A stretch of DNA of 64,000 nt from Streptomyces camelliae (GTDB taxonomy: Bacteria; Actinomycetota; Actinomycetes; Streptomycetales; Streptomycetaceae): contig NZ_CP115300.1 in NCBI RefSeq assembly GCF_027625935.1, positions 6,324,001 through 6,388,000 of the forward strand, in the 5' to 3' direction. Under the pieces are notes generated by a model. The model saw only the letters and a program-made list of their open reading frames with translations. It was not told the DNA's origin and did not search any database. This document shows, piece after piece, positions 45,555 to 54,698 of the stretch. Position numbers and translations under genes: made by a program. Positions within the stretch are counted from its first letter, which is position 1. Each line of letters opens with the position of its first letter.

Positions 45555-48007
45555 AGAACGCAGTGAACGACGGGGGCTGGTCCGGCACCTGGGTCGCGGA
45601 GCGGCTCGGGGTCGAACTCGTGGGCGACGAGGGCCTGCCCGCCCTGCTCGGGCTCGCCCTGCGCCGTAACCCCAAGCGGGCCCATCTGCTCGTCTCCAAC
45701 GTGCTCGGCAAGCATGTCCCGCAGTCGCCGTCCGTGGTCTACGGCCATGGGGTCCGGCTGGGTCGTCGGGTTGCCGAACTGCTGGGTGAGGCGGAGGCGG
45801 GTGCCGCTGTCGTCCTCGGCTACGCGGAGACCGCGACGGGGCTCGGCCATGCGGTGGCCGACGGGCTCGGTACGGCGCCGTATCTGCACTCCACGCGCCG
45901 ACCGGTGGCCGGGGTCGCCCGGGCGGGCGGCTTCGAGGAGTCGCACTCGCATGCCACGTCGCATCTTCTGCTGCCGGAGGATCCGTCGCTGCTGGCCGGT
46001 CACGGTCCGCTGGTCCTGGTCGACGACGAGTTCTCCACCGGTAACACCGTGCTGAACACCATTCGTGATCTGCACGAGCGGTATCCGCGCGGGCGGTATG
46101 TGGTGGTGGCGCTGGTCGACATGCGGTCGGCGGAGGACGTCGAGCGGATGGAACGGTTCGCCGGTGAGATCGGGGCGCGGGTGGATCTGATCGCCGCCGC
46201 GTCCGGGGTCGTACGGCTGCCGGAGGGTGTGCTGGAGAAGGGGCAGCGACTCGTGGCGCACCATGAGACTGCCGGGTCCGGGTCGGGTGTGGCGGCTCGC
46301 GCCGCTGTCGGGGCGCACCGGCCGAGCCGTGTGGACCTCCACTGGCCTCACCGCGTCCCGGACGGCGGGCGCCACGGTTTCACCCCCGCCCATCGCACCC
46401 GTCTCGAAGCCGCGCTGCCCGAGATGGCTGCCCGAATAGCGGAAGCCCTGCCCGCCGCCGCCCGCCGCGTCCTCGTCCTCGGCTTCGAAGAGCTGATGTA
46501 CGCCCCGCTGCGGCTCGCCCGGGAGCTGGAGCAGGTCATGGATGCCGAGGTGCGGTTCTCGACCACCACCCGGTCGCCCGTGCTCGCGCTGGACGACCCC
46601 GGCTATGCGATCCGCACCCGGCTGGTCTTCCCCGCCCATGACGACCCGGCCGACGGCCCCGGCGAGCGCTACGCGTACAACGTCGCCGGCGCCGGCTTCG
46701 ACGCCGTCGTGACCGTGGTGGACTCGGTCGCCGACACCCCCGCCCTGCACGCGCCGGACGGGCTGCTGGCCCGCCTCGCCGCCCACACCCCGCACGTCCT
46801 GCTCGCGGTCGTCCCGTCGTACGTCCCGCACGCTTCCGAAAGGCCGGCCATGCTGCCCGAGCCCCTCCGTGGCCCCGCATTCTCCAGTTACGCGCCCGAG
46901 GAGGTCGGCTGGCTGCTCCAGGACCTCTCCGACGTCACCCTGGAGGCGCCGACCGAGGAGCGGGAGGAGGCCATCCAGAGCGGCGGGGCGCACTACGCCG
47001 AGTCACTGCCGGTGGAGTACCAGCCCAGCGAGCAGTACCAGGAGCTGTTCCAGGCCGCCCTCGACGCCTCCGCCGCCCGTATCGCGCACGCCGTCGGGGT
47101 GGTGACGGAGACGGTGCTCGCCGAGCGGTCGCCGCGTCCGGTGCTGGTGTCGCTGGCGCGGGCCGGGACCCCGGTCGGCGTCCTCATGCGCCGCTGGGCG
47201 CAGTTCCGGCACGGGCTGGACCTGCCGCACTACGCCGTGTCCATCGTGCGCGGCCGGGGCATCGATGCCAACGCGCTGCGCTGGCTCGCCGCGCACCACG
47301 ACCCCCGGGACGTCGTCTTCGTGGACGGCTGGACCGGCAAGGGTGCGATCACCCGTGAACTCGCCCAGGCCATCGAGGAGTTCGAGCGGGCGGAGGGGAT
47401 CGGCGGCTTCGACCCGGAGATCGCGGTACTCGCCGACCCGGGCTCCTGCGTGCGCACCTACGGCACCCGCGAGGACTTCCTCATCCCCTCGGCCTGCCTC
47501 AACTCGACCGTCTCCGGCCTGATCTCGCGGACGGTCCTGCGCGCCGACCTGGTCGGCCCGGACGACTTCCACGGCGCGAAGTTCTACCGCGAACTCGCCG
47601 GCTCCGACGTCTCCGTGGCCTTCCTCGACGCCGTCGCCGCCCGCTTCCCCGAGGTCGCCGACACCGTCGGCACCGCCGTCAAGGAGCTGATGGCCGAGGA
47701 CCGCACCCCGACCTGGGCGGGCTGGCGGGCCGTGGAGCGGATCAGCGAGGAGTACGGCATCCACGACGTGAACCTCGTCAAGCCCGGCGTCGGCGAGACC
47801 ACCCGGGTGCTGCTGCGCCGGGTGCCCTGGAAGATCCTGGCCCGCGCAGGGGCGGGCGCCGACCTCGACCACGTACGCCTGCTCGCCGAGCAGAGGGGCG
47901 TCCCCGTCGAGGAGGTCGGCGAACTGCCGTACACCTGCGTCGGGTTGATCCACCCCCAGTACACGCGGGGCGCCACGGGCGCCGACGGCAAGGCGGTGAA
48001 CGTCTGA
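45551..48007 (+). CDS. Double phosphoribosyltransferase fused to TRSP and PELOTA-type domains
   Basis: An 818-residue multidomain protein. Residues 1-240 form a PRTase domain, with PRPP loop V156-LVDDEFSTGNT-166. Residues about 285-460 fit the TRSP domain seen C-terminal to such PRTases. Residues about 475-730 are a second PRTase-like domain with a loop VVFVDGWTGKGAI (588-600); databases also name this part cysteine protease StiP. The C-terminus, about 735-805 (VNLVKPGVGETTRVLLRRVPWKILA), resembles the PELOTA RNA-binding fold. These parts are, as I recall, often two separate proteins; here they are one chain. Both ends overlap neighbours (ATGA and TGATG), so the three-gene operon is tightly coupled. 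Confidence 0.8.
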   Translation: MKNAVNDGGWSGTWVAERLGVELVGDEGLPALLGLALRRNPKRAHLLVSNVLGKHVPQSPSVVYGHGVRLGRRVAELLGEAEAGAAVVLGYAETATGLGHAVADGLGTAPYLHSTRRPVAGVARAGGFEESHSHATSHLLLPEDPSLLAGHGPLVLVDDEFSTGNTVLNTIRDLHERYPRGRYVVVALVDMRSAEDVERMERFAGEIGARVDLIAAASGVVRLPEGVLEKGQRLVAHHETAGSGSGVAARAAVGAHRPSRVDLHWPHRVPDGGRHGFTPAHRTRLEAALPEMAARIAEALPAAARRVLVLGFEELMYAPLRLARELEQVMDAEVRFSTTTRSPVLALDDPGYAIRTRLVFPAHDDPADGPGERYAYNVAGAGFDAVVTVVDSVADTPALHAPDGLLARLAAHTPHVLLAVVPSYVPHASERPAMLPEPLRGPAFSSYAPEEVGWLLQDLSDVTLEAPTEEREEAIQSGGAHYAESLPVEYQPSEQYQELFQAALDASAARIAHAVGVVTETVLAERSPRPVLVSLARAGTPVGVLMRRWAQFRHGLDLPHYAVSIVRGRGIDANALRWLAAHHDPRDVVFVDGWTGKGAITRELAQAIEEFERAEGIGGFDPEIAVLADPGSCVRTYGTREDFLIPSACLNSTVSGLISRTVLRADLVGPDDFHGAKFYRELAGSDVSVAFLDAVAARFPEVADTVGTAVKELMAEDRTPTWAGWRAVERISEEYGIHDVNLVKPGVGETTRVLLRRVPWKILARAGAGADLDHVRLLAEQRGVPVEEVGELPYTCVGLIHPQYTRGATGADGKAVNV

Positions 48008-48816
48008 TGCCGGTGCTGGTGGCGAGCGACCTCGACCGTACGCTGATCTACTCCTCGGCGGCCCTCGCGCTGACCATGCCGGACCCGCGGGCGCCCCGGC
48101 TGCTGTGCGTGGAGGTGCACGAGGCCAGGCCGCTGTCGTACATGACCGAGACGGCCGCCCAGCTGCTGACCGACCTCGGGGACGCGGCCGTCTTCGTGCC
48201 GACGACCACGCGGACCCGCAAGCAGTACCAGCGGATCAATCTGCCCGGACCGCCGCCGGCGTACGCGATCTGTGCCAACGGCGGCCATCTGCTGGTCGAC
48301 GGGGTCACCGACACCGACTGGCACGCGGGCGTGCAGGCCCGGCTGGCCGACGAGTGCGCGCCGCTGGCGGAGGTGCGCGAGCATCTGGCACGGACGGCGG
48401 ACCCGGCGTGGGTGCGCAAGCACCGGGTCGCCGAGGAGCTGTTCACCTATCTGGTCGTCGAGCGCGAGCTGCTGCCCGAGGAGTGGGTGAAGGAGCTGGC
48501 GGTGTGGGCGGAGGCCCGGGGCTGGACGGTCTCCCTCCAGGGCCGCAAGATCTACGCCGTCCCGAAGCCGCTCACCAAGAGCGCGGCGGTGCGGGAGGTG
48601 GCCCGCCGTACCGGCGCGGAGCTGACCCTGGCGGCCGGCGACTCCCTCCTGGACGCCGACCTCCTCCTGGCCGCCGACCGGGGCTGGCGCCCGGGGCACG
48701 GCGAGCTTGCCGACACGGGCTGGACGGCCCCGGAGATCGGCGCGCTGCCCGAGCGGGGGGTCCTGGCGGGGGAGCGGATCCTGCGGGAGTTTCTCCGGGC
48801 TGCCCGGCAGGGTTAG
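48007..48816 (+). CDS. HAD-superfamily phosphatase of the Ter-associated operon
   Basis: A 269-residue HAD hydrolase. Motif I is D8-L-D10-R-T (ASDLDRTL), motif II the Thr cluster FVPTTTRTRKQY, motif III a lysine in LTKSAAVREVA, and motif IV GDSLLDADLLLAA. The layout with a cap between motifs II and III is like sucrose-phosphate phosphatase and Cof-type enzymes, which act on sugar phosphates. It starts one base into the upstream stop (TGATG). In this context it probably dephosphorylates the product of the PRTase (inference). Its stop overlaps the convergent FmdB-like gene by four bases. Confidence 0.87.
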   Translation: MPVLVASDLDRTLIYSSAALALTMPDPRAPRLLCVEVHEARPLSYMTETAAQLLTDLGDAAVFVPTTTRTRKQYQRINLPGPPPAYAICANGGHLLVDGVTDTDWHAGVQARLADECAPLAEVREHLARTADPAWVRKHRVAEELFTYLVVERELLPEEWVKELAVWAEARGWTVSLQGRKIYAVPKPLTKSAAVREVARRTGAELTLAAGDSLLDADLLLAADRGWRPGHGELADTGWTAPEIGALPERGVLAGERILREFLRAARQG

Positions 48817-49022
48817 CCGCAGCACCCTCCACCACAACACCCGCCGCCCCCGCTGGAGGCCGGCGCCTTGGCGGCCGTACCTCCGACCGCCACGGTGGAC
48901 AGCAACTTCACCGTGTCGGCGTGTCCTGCGGGGCACGTCGCGGGGGCGGCCGACTCCGCCATCGGTCGGCTGAGTTCGAATGTGTCGCCGCAGGTCCGGC
49001 AGCGGTATTCGTAGCGAGGCAT
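48813..49022 (-). CDS. FmdB-family zinc ribbon protein with Cys-Cys tail
   Basis: A 69-residue protein. MPRYEYRCRTCGDTFE supplies the first zinc pair C8/C11. The second half-site is C30-PAG-H34 instead of the usual CxxC, giving a CCCH-type site. A short linker leads to a Gly-rich tail with two CC pairs (C62-C63 and C67-C68) at the very end. The tail could bind metal or undergo thiol exchange. It is divergent from the PBP gene by 175 bp and convergent with the HAD gene. The function of this family in streptomycetes is unknown. Confidence 0.82.
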   Translation of the reverse strand: MPRYEYRCRTCGDTFELSRPMAESAAPATCPAGHADTVKLLSTVAVGGTAAKAPASSGGGGCCGGGCCG

Positions 49023-49197
49023 GGCCTCAGGTTAACCGCCATGGCCCCGGTTTCGACCCCTTGATCCGGCTCGAACGGGCTTCTTCACAGACACATGTGT
49101 GAGGGTTTCGAAAATACGCTGATAGCTTGTTTGCGCCGTTGCGAGAACGCTCAGCTCACCGCGCGGGCAAGAGCGAGTGCGGAGGGGAGACGCCGTC

Positions 49198-51438
49198 GTG
49201 ACTGACGCGTCGCGGGGACAGGATCGTTCCCGTGGGGGAGACCATGGCGAGGCGCTGTCCGACGCCGAGGCGACCCTGCACATCAGGGTCGGTGCCGTCC
49301 GGGCGGACGAGACCATGCAGTTGCGGGTGCCCGCACCGCCGGAGCCGCCCGCGCAGGGGGGTGGCCGGGCCGAGCGCCGGCGCAGTGCGCGCCCCTCGGC
49401 GCGCATGCGTGCCGAGGGAGCGGCCCGCCGGCTGCTGGCGCTGTTCGGCCCGCTGGCACCGTACGCGCGCCGCCTCGCGCCCTACATGCGCCGCCTCGCT
49501 CCCTACGTGCGCCGCCTGAAGCCCGTCTACCCGCGCCCGGGCCGGACCGGCTGGCGCCGCTGGGTGCCCTCCTGGCGCCAGTGGCTCGGCGGTTTCCTCA
49601 GCTCCGTCGGTCTGCTCGGCGCCTTCCTCGTCACGGCGTACGCGATGACGGACATACCGAGCAACCTGAACACGTACGCCACCCAGCAGGACAACGTCTA
49701 CTTCTGGTCCGACGGCACACCCATGGCCCGCACGGGCTGGGTGCAGCGGCAGGCGATGCCGCTCAAGGACATCCCCCAGGACGTCCGCTGGGCGGTGCTC
49801 GCGGCGGAGAACGAGACCTTCTACTCCGACCCCGGCATATCCATGCGGGGCATCACCCGCGCCCTGTGGCAGACCGTGGGGGAGGGGTACACCGCCGGTG
49901 GCTCCACCATCACCCAGCAGTACGTCAAAAACGTCTATCTCAACCAGAACCAGACGGTCACCCGCAAGTTCACCGAGGCGATGATCGCCCTCAAGCTCGA
50001 CAACAAGATGAGCAAGGACAAGATCCTGGAGGGCTATCTCAACACCAGCTGGTTCGGCCGGGGCACCTACGGCATCCAGCGCGCCGCCCAGGCCTACTAC
50101 GGCAAGGACGTCGGCAAGCTCAACGTCTCCGAGGCGGCGATGCTCGCGGGCCTGCTCAAGGGCGCCGGCCTGTACGACCCCACGCTCAGCAAGGCCAACC
50201 ACCACCGGGCCGAGGAGCGCTGGAAGTGGATCCTCGACCGCATGGTCAAGATCCACAAGCTGACACCGCAGGAGCGGGCCACGTACACGACGTTCCCCGA
50301 GCCGCTGAAGAGCAACCCGCTGTACAACACCGGCGAGCAGAGCGACTACCTGGTGGAGCTGGCCTCGCAGTACGCCAAGAAGGCCGGGGGCCTGACCGAC
50401 CAGCAGTTCGACCTGGGCGGCTACCAGATCTACACGACCTTCGACCGCAAGCGGGAGAAGGACCTCACCGACGCCGTCACCCAGGCCCGCAAGCAGGCCA
50501 AGCGGGACCACCCGGCCCAGGCGAAGGACGCCCACTACGGCGCCGCCTCCGTCGCCGCCGACGGCCGGATCCTCGCGGTCTACGGCGGCCCCGACCACCG
50601 TACGCAGGGCTACAACGAGTCCAACGCGGCCACCGTCCCGGCCGGCACCGCCTTCCTGCCGTTCGTCTACGCGGCCGGGCTGGAGCACGGCGTCCACAAG
50701 ACGCGCGGCGGGCCCGCAACCCCCGTCACCCCGGACAGCGTCTACGACGGCAACGACAACATTCCCGTCATGACCCCCGAGGGGCCGTACTGGGACCGCA
50801 GCGGCAAAAGGATCCTCACGCGCAACGACGGCCACACGTCGTACGGGCAGATCACCCTGCGCCAGGCCCTCGCCCGGTCGGTGAACACCCCGTTCATGCA
50901 GCTGGGCATGGACACCGGCCTGAACACGGTCCGGCAGACCGCCGAGTCCGCCGGACTGCTGCCCGACACCCTCGGCCCCCAGGTGCCGGCGCTGTCGCTG
51001 GGCAGCTCCACGCCGAGCGCGATCCGCATGGCGAGCGGGTACGCCACGTTCGCCGCCGACGGCACCCACACCGAGCCGTACTCGGTGCGCCGGATCACCC
51101 GCAACGGCGCGCCGGTCGCCCTGAACACCCCGCGCCCCGAGCGCGCGGTCGGCGCCGAGACGGCCCAGGAGGTCACCGAGGCGCTCACCGACTCCTTCCG
51201 CGCCGCCCACCCGGCCGCGGCAGCGACCCGGCCGGGAGCGGCGGGGAAGGCCGGCACCACCCAGGACGACACCGCCGCCTGGTACGCCGGTACGACCGAC
51301 TCCGTCTCGACGGCCGTCGTCGTCTACCGCATGGACCTGTCGAAGTCCCTGGAGCCGCTGCCGCTCCAGGGGTTGGCCGGAACGCCCGCCGACAGCGTGC
51401 CGTACCGCCTGTGGTCGGCCGCCATGGGCCTGGACTGA
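49198..51438 (+). CDS. Class A penicillin-binding protein with intact glycosyltransferase and degenerate transpeptidase
   Basis: A 746-residue membrane enzyme. A basic tail with APYxRRL repeats (87-108) precedes one membrane segment (130-150). The GT51 domain is complete: E204 in LAAENETFYS, GGSTITQQYVKN, E260 in KFTEAMIALKL. In the transpeptidase domain the SxxK motif expected in PGSTFKPF reads GTAFLPF (T484-A-F-L487): the nucleophile Ser is Thr and the Lys is Leu. SxN survives (S561-V-N563), but KTG is K684-A-G686. It should polymerise glycan but is unlikely to crosslink or bind penicillin normally. GTG start with GGAGGGGAG upstream. It is probably cotranscribed with the next gene. Confidence 0.9.
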   Translation: MTDASRGQDRSRGGDHGEALSDAEATLHIRVGAVRADETMQLRVPAPPEPPAQGGGRAERRRSARPSARMRAEGAARRLLALFGPLAPYARRLAPYMRRLAPYVRRLKPVYPRPGRTGWRRWVPSWRQWLGGFLSSVGLLGAFLVTAYAMTDIPSNLNTYATQQDNVYFWSDGTPMARTGWVQRQAMPLKDIPQDVRWAVLAAENETFYSDPGISMRGITRALWQTVGEGYTAGGSTITQQYVKNVYLNQNQTVTRKFTEAMIALKLDNKMSKDKILEGYLNTSWFGRGTYGIQRAAQAYYGKDVGKLNVSEAAMLAGLLKGAGLYDPTLSKANHHRAEERWKWILDRMVKIHKLTPQERATYTTFPEPLKSNPLYNTGEQSDYLVELASQYAKKAGGLTDQQFDLGGYQIYTTFDRKREKDLTDAVTQARKQAKRDHPAQAKDAHYGAASVAADGRILAVYGGPDHRTQGYNESNAATVPAGTAFLPFVYAAGLEHGVHKTRGGPATPVTPDSVYDGNDNIPVMTPEGPYWDRSGKRILTRNDGHTSYGQITLRQALARSVNTPFMQLGMDTGLNTVRQTAESAGLLPDTLGPQVPALSLGSSTPSAIRMASGYATFAADGTHTEPYSVRRITRNGAPVALNTPRPERAVGAETAQEVTEALTDSFRAAHPAAAATRPGAAGKAGTTQDDTAAWYAGTTDSVSTAVVVYRMDLSKSLEPLPLQGLAGTPADSVPYRLWSAAMGLD

Positions 51439-51496
51439 CCCCAGGGCCCGCACCCGCACCCACACCCGCCGCCCCCCTTCGCAGATTGAGCCGCGT

Positions 51497-52789
51497 ATGC
51501 CCCGCAAGAAGTCGCCGCGCCGCCGACAAGCGCCCGCCCCGGCCCTCATACGCCGGCCGCAGGTGCTGACGCTGGCCGCCTTTCTCGTCATCGCCTCGCT
51601 CGTGGCCGGATACCTGGCCCTGACCCGCGCCGACCGCACCACCCCGACCGCCTCCGCCGGCCCGCAGCCGAAGTCGAACGCCACCGCCAAGCCCAGCCCG
51701 AGCCCCTCCTGGGACGGCAAGACCAAGATCCTCGGAGACGGCTCCACCTCCTACACCGGCCCGCAGAAGGGGCAGTTGAAGCCGGTGCCGCTCAAGCCCG
51801 GTGAGAAGCCGCCCCAGTTCGTCGTCTTCTCCTGGGACGGCGCCCTGGAGGGCAGCGACCATCTCTTCTCGCACTACCGGGAGATGGCCAAGCAGTACAA
51901 CGCCCACATGACCTTCTTCCTCACCGGCATCTACCTGCTGCCCAAGAGCAAGAAGTCCCTGTACCAGGGCCCCATGCACAACCCCGGTGACGCCGCGATC
52001 GACTACGCCACCGACGACCACATCCGCACCACCCTGGAACAGCTCCGCCTCGCCTACGAGCAGGGCAACGAGATCGGCACCCACTTCAACGGACACTTCT
52101 GCGGCGCCAAGGGCGGCGGCGACTGGAGCGTCGAGCAGTGGAAGAGCGAGATCGACCAGTTCTACTCCTTCGTGGAGAAGTGGAAGACCAACACCGGCTA
52201 CACCGACATCCCGGCGCTGCCCTTCGACTTCAAGCAGGAGGTCACCGGCGGCCGCGCGCCCTGCCTGGAGGGCCAGCCGAACCTGCTGAAGGCCCTGCAG
52301 AAGTACGGCTACGGCTGGCGCTACGACGCCAGCTCCCCGGGCGACTTCCAGATCTGGCCGGCCAAGAAGAACGGCATCTGGGACTACCCGCTGGAACTGC
52401 TCCCGTTCTCGCAGAAGACGCAGGCCCTGTCGATGGACTTCAACTTCCTCTACAACCAGTCGAACGGCGAGGTCCACGGCGATCCGTCCAAGTACGCCCA
52501 GTGGGAACAGCAGGCCGTCGACTCGTACATGAACGGCTTCGACCGCGTCTACTACGGCAGCCGAGCCCCCCTGTTCATCGGCAACCACTTCGAGAGCTGG
52601 AACGGCGGCATCTACATGAAGGCCATCGACCAGATCATCCCGAAGATCTGCACCAGGCAGGGCGTCAAGTGCGTGTCCTTCAAGGAGCTGACCGACTGGC
52701 TCGACGTGCAGAAACCGCAGACGCTCGCCGCGCTGCGCGGTCTCGACCCGGCGCAGGCCCCGGCTGACTGGTCGACGGTCGTCAAGTGA
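51497..52789 (+). CDS. Polysaccharide deacetylase-like exported protein
   Basis: A 430-residue protein with a basic N-terminus and one hydrophobic segment (22-42), probably a membrane anchor or uncleaved signal, then a Thr/Pro/Ser linker. The extracellular part resembles carbohydrate esterase family 4: FVVFSWDGALEG (D114) in place of TFDDG, MTFFLTGIYL, and a complete HxxxH in THFNGHFCG (H196, H200). The second aspartate of motif 1 is absent, so activity may differ from a classic deacetylase. It lies 58 bp behind the PBP gene, so a role in modifying glycan strands is plausible (inference). Confidence 0.7.
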   Translation: MPRKKSPRRRQAPAPALIRRPQVLTLAAFLVIASLVAGYLALTRADRTTPTASAGPQPKSNATAKPSPSPSWDGKTKILGDGSTSYTGPQKGQLKPVPLKPGEKPPQFVVFSWDGALEGSDHLFSHYREMAKQYNAHMTFFLTGIYLLPKSKKSLYQGPMHNPGDAAIDYATDDHIRTTLEQLRLAYEQGNEIGTHFNGHFCGAKGGGDWSVEQWKSEIDQFYSFVEKWKTNTGYTDIPALPFDFKQEVTGGRAPCLEGQPNLLKALQKYGYGWRYDASSPGDFQIWPAKKNGIWDYPLELLPFSQKTQALSMDFNFLYNQSNGEVHGDPSKYAQWEQQAVDSYMNGFDRVYYGSRAPLFIGNHFESWNGGIYMKAIDQIIPKICTRQGVKCVSFKELTDWLDVQKPQTLAALRGLDPAQAPADWSTVVK

Positions 52790-52898
52790 CAAGCGGATAA
52801 CGGTAATTCCGCTTGTGCACCTCTCTTCACATCGGCCACATGTTTCATGCGAGGATGCCTACCGCTCGGTAGGTCTACCGGGATAGAGGGGAACATCA

Positions 52899-54080
52899 TT
52901 GAGATCGAGAAAACTGAGCCGTAACCGGCGCCGCGCCACCATAGTCGGCGCCGCGGCCGCCTCGCTGGTCGCCGGCGTGGCCCTGCTGCCCAACTGGAGC
53001 GCGGGCGCCGCCGTCGTCGACGACCCTACGGTGAACGCGGCCACCAAGGCGACCTTCCAGAAGCTGGCGGACGCGGTGTTCACCGACCGTACCCAGGCCC
53101 TGGTGGACGGCGCCGGCAGCAAGGGCACCCGGCACACGTCCGGCTTCTCCGGCTCCGTGCGGATGTCCGGCGGGCAGACCCACGACCAGTCCTCCGCGCT
53201 GAAGACGCTGAGCGCCCGCAAGAACCTGCTCGCCAAGCTCGGTGAGAAGTACAGCTCCGGCAGCACCGAGGTCACGCTGGACGCGACCGAGGTGCACGGC
53301 CGGCGGGCCAAGGTCGCCGTCACCGAGACCACGACGCTGACTTACGAGAAGCCGGCGGCCAAGGGGCCGAAGACCACCGGCTTCCAGGCCCACCACGAGC
53401 TGACCTTCAAGGCCGACCGCCACGGCGACTGGCAGCTGACCGGCATCAAGGACACCGACGACGGCTACCTCGCCGTCAACCAGGTCGCCAAGCCGTCGGT
53501 CGCCAAGACGAAGACCACCCCGGCCGACGACAGCCCGCCGGACGCGCCCCGCGCCGCGACCAGCTGGCCCGCACCGGCCAACCCGAAGAACCTCACGGGT
53601 GGCGCCTACGACTACAAGGCCATGGTGACGTACGCACAGACGTACTGGAACCACTACAACCCGAACTACCCGGACTTCAACGGCGAGACCGACGGCGGCG
53701 ACTGCACCAACTTCGTCAGCCAGACCCTGAAGGCCGGCGGCTGGAAGCACGTCCCCGGCTACACGAACGACTTCCACAAGTGGTTCGGCACCGCCGACAT
53801 CCAGTCCGACTCGTTCGTCGGCGTCAACGAGTTCTCCTGGTTCGCCCTGTCCTCCAAGCGCGTCACCCCCCTCGCCAACGTCTACCAGGCGGACCTCGGT
53901 GACGTGATCCAGATGGACTTCAACCGGGACGGGTCCAAGGACCACTCGATGATCGTCACCTACCGCGACCGCTACGGCGTGCCGTATGTGACGTACCACT
54001 CGAACAACACGTACAACCGGTCGGTGGCGAGCCTCGTCGCGTCCTACCCGAACGCGTACTACTACGCCTACCGCACCTGA
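52899..54080 (+). CDS. Secreted protein with C-terminal amidase domain (Amidase_6 type)
   Basis: A 393-residue exported protein. It starts at a TTG with GAGGGG seven bases upstream; no ATG or GTG fits. The signal peptide MRSRKLSRNRRRATIVGAAA and its hydrophobic core end near residue 38 (SAGAAVV). Residues 40-200 form an unassigned domain. The C-terminal part, from about 225, has the papain-like amidase pattern: GGDCTNFVSQTLKAGG (catalytic Cys), DHSMIVTYRD (His) and TYHSNNT (Asn). It probably cleaves peptide or amide bonds of the envelope. Its last 13 bp overlap the convergent DUF4383 gene. Confidence 0.82.
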   Translation: MRSRKLSRNRRRATIVGAAAASLVAGVALLPNWSAGAAVVDDPTVNAATKATFQKLADAVFTDRTQALVDGAGSKGTRHTSGFSGSVRMSGGQTHDQSSALKTLSARKNLLAKLGEKYSSGSTEVTLDATEVHGRRAKVAVTETTTLTYEKPAAKGPKTTGFQAHHELTFKADRHGDWQLTGIKDTDDGYLAVNQVAKPSVAKTKTTPADDSPPDAPRAATSWPAPANPKNLTGGAYDYKAMVTYAQTYWNHYNPNYPDFNGETDGGDCTNFVSQTLKAGGWKHVPGYTNDFHKWFGTADIQSDSFVGVNEFSWFALSSKRVTPLANVYQADLGDVIQMDFNRDGSKDHSMIVTYRDRYGVPYVTYHSNNTYNRSVASLVASYPNAYYYAYRT

Positions 54081-54607
54081 TCGTCCTCACGCCCCTCGGG
54101 CTCGCCCTCCGCGGGATGGCGGGCCCGCCAGTACGGGTTGTCGTGCGGCAGGGTCGAGCCGACCCTGCCGTACATGCCGAAGGTCATCAGCAGCAGGCCC
54201 ACGACGAAGCTGAAGAACACGTTCTGGATCTTGAACGCCAGGAAGTTCTGCGGCGTGTCCAGCAGGCCGAGGTTCAGGAAGCCGCTCAGCAGGAACAGCA
54301 CGCCGAACACCATGTTCAGCGTGGACGCCACGTTTCCGCCGATCACCATGCCGACGAGCAGGATCCCCCCGACGACGATCGACAGCACGCTCAGCGTGTC
54401 GTTGGTGTTCAGCCCGATGACCGAGGCGCCGCCGGTGCTGAAGAAGCCGATGTTGTGCAGCAGACCCAGGATGCCGAAGGCGACCAGGAACGCGCCGATC
54501 AGCCCCGCACCGATCCGGTAGACCGTGTTCAGCCGGTGGTCGACGGGCAGATGCTGATCGAACCGGATCCGCGACCGTCGCCGTGCGTGCACTGCGTGTG
54601 TGGCCAT
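54068..54607 (-). CDS. DUF4383 membrane protein
   Basis: A 179-residue membrane protein with four hydrophobic segments (about 30-50, 68-90, 92-115 and 130-150). The DUF4383 pattern LNTVYRIGAGLIGAFLVAFGILG and GNVASTLNMVFGVLFLLSGFLNLGLL is visible. The tail is hydrophilic and acidic. GGGAGG lies five bases before the ATG. The function is unknown; no enzymatic motif is present. Confidence 0.85.
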   Translation of the reverse strand: MATHAVHARRRSRIRFDQHLPVDHRLNTVYRIGAGLIGAFLVAFGILGLLHNIGFFSTGGASVIGLNTNDTLSVLSIVVGGILLVGMVIGGNVASTLNMVFGVLFLLSGFLNLGLLDTPQNFLAFKIQNVFFSFVVGLLLMTFGMYGRVGSTLPHDNPYWRARHPAEGEPEGREDDQVR

Positions 54608-54698
54608 GTCCGCCTCCCTAGGGCGTGTAGCGGAGGCCATGCATCCAGTTCACTATCCGCCTGTCGCCGGGCACCCCGCAACCGACGGGGCCGGCCGT

